This document shows positions 1 to 5,478 of a stretch of DNA of 5,478 nucleotides, piece by piece (the stretch's first letter is position 1; every line of letters begins with the position of its first letter). The DNA is taken from NCBI GenBank assembly GCA_003251955.1, contig QKDV01000014.1, positions 1-5,478 on the forward strand, read 5' to 3'. The translations under genes and the position numbers were made by a program. Origin of the DNA: Methanospirillum hungatei. GTDB lineage: Archaea; Halobacteriota; Methanomicrobia; Methanomicrobiales; Methanospirillaceae. The notes below the pieces were generated by a model. That model saw nothing but the letters and a program-made list of their open reading frames with translations. It did not search any database and was not told the DNA's origin.

Positions 1-3000
1 AGTACTTTTGTGTGGTGAGACACGGACCAGAGTTGTAGTGCTATTCTCCCCATCAGGTCCGGAAATATGCAGGTTCACCGAATAAGTACCTTCAGACAGA
101 TAAATATGAGTCGGATTCTTGTTCGAAGAGACTGAACCATCGCTAAAATCCCAGTTCCAACCTGTTACAAGACCTGTCGACATATCAAGGAACTTAACAG
201 TCAGTGGGGCAGAGCCTTCAACAGGTTCTGCATAGATGACTGCAGTAGGAGCGATCTCAGGCTCGGAAACAGTGATATAACTTCTCCTGATGGCTACATC
301 CTTTCCCCCCGGCCCGATAACAGTCTGTGTCACAGCGTAGACACCAGCCGTGGTATATGTCATGACAGGATCTTTTTCATCTGTGATAGTGCCATCTCCA
401 AGATCCCAGTTCCATGAGGAAACGATTCCAGATGAAAGATCCTGGAAATGTACCTCTAGTGGGGCTGTACCACTTCTCCGATCTGCTTTGAATCTGGCAA
501 CAGGTGCTGTAGGAATATTCTCTACGGTGATCAAATCCTTTTTAATTTCGGCTGAATTACCTGCCTGCCCGGATACCTTCAATCCGACAGTATAAACACC
601 AGGCTCCGTGTATTGGTGAGTTGGGTTATGATCAGAGGAATTGGTCCCATCTCCCAAACTCCACTCATACTTGTCAATAGCTCCAGATGAGGTGTCAGTA
701 AAGGAGACATTCAGTGGGGCATATCCGCTTACCGGTGATACAGTAAAACCACAGACAGGAGTTTGCATTCCCTTGAGGACTGTGATGGTACTATTGAGCC
801 GTATCTCGTTCGAACCGTCCTTTCCGGCAACCACCAGTTTTACCGAGTAATTTCCTTCTGTGGAGTATATATGCAAAGGATTTTGTTCATACGAACTTCC
901 TCCGTCACCAAAATCCCAGGCATATCCGTCGATCTTCCCTTCTGGCAGGGCCTCAAATGAAACCTTTAATGGGGCTGTTCCATTTACAAAATCTGCATAA
1001 ATGACTGCCGTAGGTCCAACAGGAGCAGCAGGCATAGGAGTATCAAAGACTGTCACATTTTGTTCGGCAATTATCTCAGTTTCAAGAGGTTCAGGCTCAG
1101 TTACCGTGATATATGCAGGGAGGACCTTCTGTCCCTGACCATCCGGGCCATAGATGAGGAGCGTGATATCATATGTGCCGGGGCTGTTGTAGGTATGGAT
1201 GGGTTGTTCTTCTCCTGAACTTGACCCATCACCAAAAAGCCACTCATACCGATCCACTTTCATTGCTGAGTTACTGGTAAATGACGAAGTAAGTGGAGCC
1301 GGACCAGTTGTCGGGTCTGCAGTAATAAGAATCCCGGGTGACTCGGAGGTGAGTTCAGGCTGTTTCAGGGTATCTATCGGGTAAGTTTCTGGAGTTCCCG
1401 AAAGGTTAGTATTCAGGGGAACAACGGTCTCCAATTGGACTGACTGGATTTCAGACGGTTCATTATTCCAAGACTGGACCAGACCTGTAGATACCGGGGG
1501 GTTTGAAGGTTGTAATGAAGGAATCTCACTAATATCCCTGACAACAATCTGTTCTTCAGTACTACTTTCTCCTGCAGGACCTTTCACAATTAATGAGGCA
1601 GTATAAATCCCGGGTTCTGAATAGGTATGAACAGGATCCTGTTCTAATGAGGTTTCACCATCACCAAAATTCCAGTTTCTCGTTGTAACTGTGCCTATTG
1701 AGGCATCAGTGAATACAACAGTCAGCGGTGCGGTGCCATTCTGCTCATCAACTTCAATTACCGCTTTTGGCAGGGTAACCGATGAGGTAACAAGAATCAT
1801 AGAGAGATCTGATCTCTGTGATCCTTCAGGACCAGTCACTGTAAGAGCAACGGCATAATTTCCCGCTTTTGTGTAGGTATGGGAAGGATTCTGATCTGAT
1901 GAGGTGGTGCCGTCACCAAAGTCCCAGTCCCAGGAGGTGATATCACCGGTGGAGGTGTCTTTGAAACGGACTGCAAGAGGAGCAGAGCCTTCATTATTTA
2001 TAGTGCTGAACTTTGCAACCATCGGCTTGTTTATTGGCTCAATCGGAGAACCAACAGGTATCTGCAATTCTGATACAGCGATGGGACTGCTTTCAACAGG
2101 AACAGGAGTTATGACAGGAGTTGGAGCAGGTGTTGGCGGTTCACTCGCGATGATATCTTTCTCTGTGTGGCTTGAACCACCCGGGCCACTTACCGTCAGA
2201 ACAACCTGGTAGGAACCGGCAGAGGTGTACGTATACACCGGGTTTGTCTCTGCTGAACTGTTGCCATCGCCAAAGTCCCAGGACCTGGAGGAAATATCTC
2301 CTGAAGACATGTCAGTAAATGTCACCGTCAGAGGAACAGTGCCTTCATCAGCATCTGTATTGAAAGAGGAGACCGGAACTGCAACGGCATCACTAACGAT
2401 GATGCCTTTCTCAGAATGACTTAAACCACCGGGACCACTTACTGTCAGAACAACCTGGTAAGAACCAGCGGAGGTGTAAATATGCACCGGGTTAGTCTCT
2501 GCTGAACTGCTACCATCGCCAAAGTCCCAATTCCAGGATGATATGTCGCCAGAAGACGTGTCAGAAAATGTCATTGTCAGAGGAACAGTACCTTCGTCAA
2601 CATCTGTACTGAAAGAGGAGACCGGAACTGCAACAGCATCACTTACGATGATACCTTTCTCTGAATGGCTTGAACCACCGGGACCGCTTACTGTCAGAAC
2701 AACCTGGTAGGAACCAGCGGAGGTGTACATATGCACCGGGTTAGTCTCTGCTGAACTACTACCATCGCCAAAGTCCCAGGACCAGGAGGAAATATCTCCT
2801 GAAGACATGTCAGTAAACGTCACCGTCAGAGGGACTACTCCAGATATTACATCGCTCTTGAAGTCTGATTTCGTAACTGACACAGGTTCATTCACAATAA
2901 TAACCTTATCAGCATGACTCTCTCCGGCAGGGCCTTTAATTGTGAGAGACGCAGTGTATGCACCTGATTTGGAGTACGTATGGGTAATTTCTGATTCAGC

Positions 3001-4167
3001 TCCGATGCTGCCATCACCAAAGTCCCATGTCCTTGTTGTCACATCACCGGTTGAAACATCAGTAAATGTAACAGCAAGTGGAGAATATCCGGATGTAGTA
3101 TCTACAGAGAACAATGCCACCGGCTGTTCAATAAGTTCAGTAACTGTAATCATCGCCTGCACTTCAGTATCTGAAGCGCCATCGGGACCTGATACGGTGA
3201 GTGAAACATCGTATACTCCTGCCCGGTTGTATGTATGAACAGGATTCTGTTCTTCGGAACTGGTTCCATCTCCAAAAGTCCAGAGCCATGAGGTTATCCT
3301 GCCGGTTGAATTATCAGTAAATGCGACCATTAGTGGGGCAGAACCCGTCCGGGGTTGTGCCTTGATAGATGCTTCTGGAGGAAGAGCAACATCGATCGGC
3401 TCTAAGCTGACCATGGTGTCTGAACCCTGGTTGCCCTGTACTGTCAATCGCACAGTGTACTTCCCGGGTGTCGTGTATACATGCTCAGGCGAAGAGAGGT
3501 CAGATGACGTTCCATCGCCAAAGTCCCAAGACCAGCCTGTCGGACTACCAGTGGAGTAATCACTGAAACTGACAGTCAGAGGGATGGGACCGCCATTAAC
3601 TGACGGTAAAAAGTCTGCCTTAATAGTTGGAGTTAAAAGTTGTAAGATAGCGGTTTCTGAATCACTCGGAGCAGGACTGGAAGTAGAGAGCGGAGTAGGT
3701 ATTGGTGATTCAGTTGGTATCGGGCTCAGTAGTTCGGTGGGAGATGGTGATGGTGTTGATAATGTCAGAGGACTGATGGTCTGCATCTGCTCCTGTGAAT
3801 TTATTGATACCGGAGTGTCTGTAATCTTAATATATCCGAGCCGTGTCTTCATGTCAGATCCAGATGGGCCGGTAACACTCAATGATACAGAGTAAATCCC
3901 AGGACTTGTATAAATGTGAAGCGGGTTTTTCTGCGAATCGTGTGTTCCATCACCAAAATCCCAATACCACTCATCCGGTGAACCGGTACTGATATCAGTG
4001 TACTGTACTGCCATTGGTGCAGCACCGGACTGAATATCACCTCGGAAATCGGCAATGACTGATTGATGACCGTTCTCAATGACCATCGAAGAAGTTTCAC
4101 CAAGAGAAACTCCAGGAATTATTCCGATAATACATATCAGCAAAAAGATCCTGACAGATGCCCCCAT
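1..4167 (-). CDS. Giant secreted PKD-repeat surface protein, C-terminus beyond window
   Basis: One frame of 1389 codons runs from ATG at 4167 to the window edge without a stop. The start is firm: it is the only in-frame ATG after a stop at 4228-4230, it follows a G-rich ribosome-binding site, and it opens directly into a signal peptide (residues 1 to about 23). Fourteen PKD domains follow, at about residues 37-116, 182-260, 266-343, 350-425, 432-508, 516-591, 599-674, 717-793, 802-876, 946-1022, 1054-1130, 1138-1215, 1223-1300 and 1309-1383. Each has the family pattern: an APLxVxFTDxS strand, W(D)FGDG, NPxHxY, and a final YxVxLTVxGPxG strand. PKD domains are Ig-like beta-sandwiches, common in archaeal surface and adhesion proteins. 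The mature part is rich in Ser/Thr, has many N-x-S/T sequons and only one cysteine (residue 1139, domain 12). The likely role is a cell-envelope or extracellular structural or adhesive protein; no catalytic domain is visible. The missing C-terminus could hold an anchor or an enzyme domain. Confidence 0.95.
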   Translation of the reverse strand, partial: MGASVRIFLLICIIGIIPGVSLGETSSMVIENGHQSVIADFRGDIQSGAAPMAVQYTDISTGSPDEWYWDFGDGTHDSQKNPLHIYTSPGIYSVSLSVTGPSGSDMKTRLGYIKITDTPVSINSQEQMQTISPLTLSTPSPSPTELLSPIPTESPIPTPLSTSSPAPSDSETAILQLLTPTIKADFLPSVNGGPIPLTVSFSDYSTGSPTGWSWDFGDGTSSDLSSPEHVYTTPGKYTVRLTVQGNQGSDTMVSLEPIDVALPPEASIKAQPRTGSAPLMVAFTDNSTGRITSWLWTFGDGTSSEEQNPVHTYNRAGVYDVSLTVSGPDGASDTEVQAMITVTELIEQPVALFSVDTTSGYSPLAVTFTDVSTGDVTTRTWDFGDGSIGAESEITHTYSKSGAYTASLTIKGPAGESHADKVIIVNEPVSVTKSDFKSDVISGVVPLTVTFTDMSSGDISSWSWDFGDGSSSAETNPVHMYTSAGSYQVVLTVSGPGGSSHSEKGIIVSDAVAVPVSSFSTDVDEGTVPLTMTFSDTSSGDISSWNWDFGDGSSSAETNPVHIYTSAGSYQVVLTVSGPGGLSHSEKGIIVSDAVAVPVSSFNTDADEGTVPLTVTFTDMSSGDISSRSWDFGDGNSSAETNPVYTYTSAGSYQVVLTVSGPGGSSHTEKDIIASEPPTPAPTPVITPVPVESSPIAVSELQIPVGSPIEPINKPMVAKFSTINNEGSAPLAVRFKDTSTGDITSWDWDFGDGTTSSDQNPSHTYTKAGNYAVALTVTGPEGSQRSDLSMILVTSSVTLPKAVIEVDEQNGTAPLTVVFTDASIGTVTTRNWNFGDGETSLEQDPVHTYSEPGIYTASLIVKGPAGESSTEEQIVVRDISEIPSLQPSNPPVSTGLVQSWNNEPSEIQSVQLETVVPLNTNLSGTPETYPIDTLKQPELTSESPGILITADPTTGPAPLTSSFTSNSAMKVDRYEWLFGDGSSSGEEQPIHTYNSPGTYDITLLIYGPDGQGQKVLPAYITVTEPEPLETEIIAEQNVTVFDTPMPAAPVGPTAVIYADFVNGTAPLKVSFEALPEGKIDGYAWDFGDGGSSYEQNPLHIYSTEGNYSVKLVVAGKDGSNEIRLNSTITVLKGMQTPVCGFTVSPVSGYAPLNVSFTDTSSGAIDKYEWSLGDGTNSSDHNPTHQYTEPGVYTVGLKVSGQAGNSAEIKKDLITVENIPTAPVARFKADRRSGTAPLEVHFQDLSSGIVSSWNWDLGDGTITDEKDPVMTYTTAGVYAVTQTVIGPGGKDVAIRRSYITVSEPEIAPTAVIYAEPVEGSAPLTVKFLDMSTGLVTGWNWDFSDGSVSSNKNPTHIYLSEGTYSVNLHISGPDGENSTTTLVRVSPHKST
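1333..1539 (-). other. Low-complexity linker between PKD 9 and 10
   Basis: Residues about 877-945 carry no PKD motifs. The composition is rich in Ser, Pro, Thr, Glu and Gln, with one NLS glycosylation sequon, and it is less Pro-repetitive than the first linker. It splits the array into domains 1-9 and 10-14. A strongly decayed domain cannot be fully excluded, but neither a GDG core nor a terminal YxVxLTV strand is present. Confidence 0.65.
2023..2145 (-). other. Pro-rich linker between PKD 7 and 8
   Basis: Residues about 675-715 begin with a PPTPAPTP-like stretch followed by a Val/Pro/Ser-rich tail. The segment closes the recently duplicated block of domains 5-7 and probably acts as a flexible or extended spacer. 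No motif of another family is visible. Confidence 0.75.
2149..2895 (-). repeat. 249-bp near-identical tandem repeat (PKD domains 5, 6 and 7)
   Basis: Three copies with an exact 249-bp period (83 codons) can be aligned without gaps from 2149, 2398 and 2647; the shared plus-strand string ending AAAGTCCCA ends at 2280, 2529 and 2778. Over the 130 bases ending there, the 2nd and 3rd copies differ at 8 positions by hand count and the 1st and 3rd at 15. The outer copies almost match over the next 54 bases. The 1st and 2nd also match well over the last 63 bases, where the 3rd diverges completely. The repeat therefore arose by recent in-frame duplication within the array. It is a site where copy number could vary between strains and where short-read assembly could collapse copies. 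Confidence 0.93.
3625..3819 (-). other. Pro/Ser/Thr-rich linker between PKD 1 and 2
   Basis: Residues about 117-181 lack PKD motifs. The central part is dominated by Pro, Ser and Thr in short PTP, PSP and TESP-like runs. Such segments are usually extended, flexible and often O-glycosylated in surface proteins. This one separates the first PKD domain, next to the signal peptide, from the main array. The glycosylation is inference. Confidence 0.8.
4099..4167 (-). other. Signal peptide of the PKD protein
   Basis: The first 23 residues have the Sec signal layout: a short N-region with one Arg (residue 6), a hydrophobic core of Ile, Leu, Phe and Cys (residues 7-17), a Pro-Gly turn (18-19), and then Val-Ser-Leu-Gly. 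Cleavage after Gly23 would fit the small residues at -3 (Ser) and -1 (Gly). The cysteine at residue 12 sits inside the core without a lipobox context, so a lipoprotein is unlikely. The exact cleavage site is inferred. Confidence 0.8.
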
Positions 4168-4174
4168 TATACAT

Positions 4175-4181
4175 ACCCCCC
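4175..4181 (-). promoter_or_regulatory. Ribosome-binding site of the PKD protein gene
   Basis: On the minus strand, GGGGGGT precedes the ATG at 4167 with a 7-base spacer. It resembles the archaeal Shine-Dalgarno core GGAGGT with G in place of A, so pairing to 16S rRNA would be imperfect but well placed. It supports 4167 as the start. An out-of-frame ATG at 4174 lies too close to this site to be a likely start. Confidence 0.65.
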
Positions 4182-4214
4182 AGTAAAAATCCGGTTGTGT
4201 TGAATATAGGGGGT
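4175..4214. repeat. Short inverted repeat around the PKD gene leader
   Basis: ACCCCC at 4175-4180 and GGGGGT at 4209-4214 (plus strand) are perfectly complementary over 6 bp with a 28-base loop. In an RNA made from the minus strand, one arm would be the ribosome-binding site itself. The other arm lies upstream of the predicted transcription start, so only read-through RNA from the kinase gene would contain both. A stem this short, made only of G:C runs, may be coincidental. Confidence 0.3.
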
Positions 4215-4226
4215 TTATAAATAAAA
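4214..4226 (-). promoter_or_regulatory. Archaeal TATA box for the PKD protein gene
   Basis: The minus strand reads TTTTATTTATAAA, an AT-rich element matching the archaeal TATA box (TTTATAAA-like) and standing out from the GC-richer flanks. With the usual 24-28 base spacing, transcription would begin near 4190-4194 and give a leader of about 25 bases that includes the ribosome-binding site. This suggests a transcript separate from the upstream kinase gene. No clear BRE or operator could be singled out. The start site is inferred. Confidence 0.6.
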
Positions 4227-4309
4227 TCTATTCGCCCCTGGATTGCATCTCCGCTTCAATTTGCCTGGTTCTGGAGGAAGGATATTCAGGGATTAACTTA
4301 TGTTATCAC

Positions 4310-5478
4310 TCAGTTAGATGAAGCAGATTTTTCCAGTATCCATGAATCTGCTGCAATCACAATTTCAAAACGTGCTCCATTTCCATAGACTCCGGTCTCT
4401 TTGATCGTGATTTTGGTTATTGATAATATTTCACGTGACATGGCCAGACCGAGACCTGAATTCTTCCCATAACCATGAAGAAAGATTAGTTCTTTCTCTT
4501 CTTCCCTGATTCCTTCCCCATCATCCTCTATTGTAAGTAACAGATCATTGCCAGGATTCTGTCTGGTAGATACTGTAATTCTAGTAATCTTACCTCCATG
4601 GCGACTTGCATTTTCAAACAGGTTATAAATGACCTTTTGAAATAGCGGATCCGCATAGATAATAACGGGGGAGACAGTGACCGTGATCTGAATACCAGTA
4701 TTTGCAAGGTCACATCTTGCTGACTGGATCACATCTTCAAGATTCAGCCATACCGGTTCATGAAACCCAACCTTATGACACTCGTGAGAAAACTGAAGAT
4801 GCTGGGCGATCTTCTCTACGAGAGTTATGCATGCAATAAAATGGGGATTATCCGGAGAGATGCTATCGTCCTCCCTGAGTAATGTCAGGTATCCCTGCAA
4901 AGGAGTTACAAGATTACTAATATCATGTCGGGTCAGCCTGCTTAACATAGAGATCTTTTCGTTTGCAATCTGCAATGCCCGTTCATCAGATTTCCGGGTG
5001 GTAATATCACGTATGATCAGGATGATGCCTACTGGATCACCTTCAGGATCACGAACAAGAGAACTTGCAATACTAACCGGTTTTCTGGAATTGGTTAGAA
5101 CACATTCATAATCAGATAATGAGCCAGATTCAGAAACCAGATTAATAATCTGTAAGAAGGTGACATCAGAAATTAGGGAGCCTACCTGCTTTCCCATCAT
5201 CTGCTCAATTTTCATCTGGAAGAGATCTGCAGATGCAGCATTGGTTGAAAGAATACGTCCATCCATATCAGAGAGGATGAGCCCGTCCGGCATTGTACGG
5301 ATGATATTAGTCGCGACTGTTTCAGGTCCGAGTGTAAACAGACCATATTTCAGGATGGTATATGCAATGATGATAGAGAAGAGAACAATACCAAAGAAGA
5401 CAAGATTCGGGATATAAATACCGGACCTTGGGAGATAAAAAACCGACTGAGAGCCAAATCCAATGACCAGTAGGAAAC
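4310..5478 (-). CDS. Membrane sensor histidine kinase (7TM-like, PAS, HATPase), 5' end missing
   Basis: The frame is open from the right edge to a TGA at 4310-4312, giving 388 visible residues. An internal ATG at 5293 is not the true start, because the frame continues upstream into membrane sequence. Residues 1-8 look like the end of one transmembrane helix, and 23-47 form a complete one ending in KYGLF. The junction after it, running into a PAS domain (about 57-158), is typical of HisKA_7TM-type kinases. The H-box helix has LTRHDISN with the candidate phospho-acceptor His184 (codon 4927-4925). The HATPase domain shows the N-box LFENASRHG (about 286-294), the G1 box DDGEG (318-322) and the G2 motif GKNSGLGLAMSREIL (337-351). 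All key ATP-binding and phosphorylation motifs appear intact, so it should be an active kinase passing phosphate to a response regulator. No receiver domain or regulator gene is in the window. The ligand is unknown. It lies upstream of, and in the same direction as, the PKD gene. Confidence 0.92.
   Translation of the reverse strand, partial: FLLVIGFGSQSVFYLPRSGIYIPNLVFFGIVLFSIIIAYTILKYGLFTLGPETVATNIIRTMPDGLILSDMDGRILSTNAASADLFQMKIEQMMGKQVGSLISDVTFLQIINLVSESGSLSDYECVLTNSRKPVSIASSLVRDPEGDPVGIILIIRDITTRKSDERALQIANEKISMLSRLTRHDISNLVTPLQGYLTLLREDDSISPDNPHFIACITLVEKIAQHLQFSHECHKVGFHEPVWLNLEDVIQSARCDLANTGIQITVTVSPVIIYADPLFQKVIYNLFENASRHGGKITRITVSTRQNPGNDLLLTIEDDGEGIREEEKELIFLHGYGKNSGLGLAMSREILSITKITIKETGVYGNGARFEIVIAADSWILEKSASSN

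Larger units (their letters stand above)
19..4059 (-). repeat. Array of 14 PKD-domain repeats
   Basis: The coding repeats are about 225-250 bp each, recognisable on the plus strand by the recurring complement of the WDFGDG codons (roughly CCATCaCCAAAgTCCCA). In transcription order the domains lie at 4059-3820, 3624-3388, 3372-3139, 3120-2893, 2874-2644, 2622-2395, 2373-2146, 2019-1789, 1764-1540, 1332-1102, 1008-778, 756-523, 501-268 and 243-19. The core motif is WDFGDG in domains 1, 2, 4-8 and 11. It varies to WTFGDG (3), WNFGDG (9), WLFGDG (10), WSLGDG (12), WDLGDG (13) and WDFSDG (14). Domain edges are approximate to a few residues. Confidence 0.92.

Noticed and set aside
2149..2895. The regular 249-bp repeats as a CRISPR or non-coding satellite array
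   Set aside because: The period is an exact multiple of three, the frame is open throughout, and each unit encodes a PKD domain. There are no short identical repeats with unique spacers.
350..3895. Many short plus-strand open frames containing a repeated PSPKSQ-like motif
   Set aside because: The motif is the antisense reading of the conserved WDFGDG codons of the minus-strand PKD repeats. The frames are short, overlap each other, and sit entirely inside one continuous minus-strand gene.
3879..4103. Minus-strand open frame of 74 codons near the start of the PKD gene
   Set aside because: It is an alternative frame inside the PKD gene, overlapping the signal peptide and first domain. The PKD frame is supported by domain motifs and the ribosome-binding site.
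4231..4309. A terminator or small RNA downstream of the kinase stop
   Set aside because: No convincing hairpin followed by a T-run was found on the minus strand. The only T-rich stretch belongs to the TATA element, and no RNA family was recognisable.
4528..4713. Minus-strand open frame of 61 codons inside the kinase
   Set aside because: It is a shifted frame across the HATPase coding region. The kinase frame carries the N-box and G1 box there.
5291..5293. ATG at 5293 as the kinase start
   Set aside because: The same frame continues upstream to the window edge through a clear transmembrane helix and a typical membrane-to-PAS junction, so this Met is internal.
4827..5417. Two plus-strand open frames opposite the kinase gene
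   Set aside because: They are antisense to the PAS, H-box and membrane regions of a kinase whose motifs are intact. They show no recognisable domain of their own.

Overview
The window looks like a piece of a methanogenic archaeal chromosome, probably from the Methanomicrobiales (Methanospirillum- or Methanoregula-like). This placement is an inference. It rests on a very large secreted PKD-repeat surface protein, a histidine kinase with an RHDI-type H-box and a 7TM-like N-terminus, an archaeal TATA box and a moderate G+C content. No phylogenetic marker gene is present.

Both real genes lie on the minus strand and both are cut by the window edges. Positions 5478 to 4310 hold the 3' part of a membrane sensor histidine kinase: the end of a transmembrane sensor region, then a PAS domain, an H-box helix and a HATPase domain. 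A 142-bp gap (4309 to 4168) contains a good TATA element and a G-rich ribosome-binding site. From 4167 to the left edge runs one uninterrupted reading frame of 1389 codons with no stop inside the window. It encodes a signal peptide followed by 14 PKD (Ig-like) domains, separated in places by Pro/Ser/Thr-rich linkers. The protein continues beyond position 1, so its C-terminus and anchor are not visible.

Domains 5, 6 and 7 of the PKD protein are a 249-bp tandem repeat whose similarity pattern is mosaic, which suggests gene conversion or unequal recombination between repeats. The other domains are much more diverged but fall into recognisable sub-lineages (4 with 9, and 11 with 14).

The two genes are co-oriented, but the TATA box suggests the surface-protein gene has its own promoter. 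A functional link between them is possible but is not shown by the sequence. The plus strand carries no convincing gene: its short open frames are antisense shadows of the PKD repeats and the kinase. I see no RNA gene, mobile element, CRISPR array or defence-like system here.
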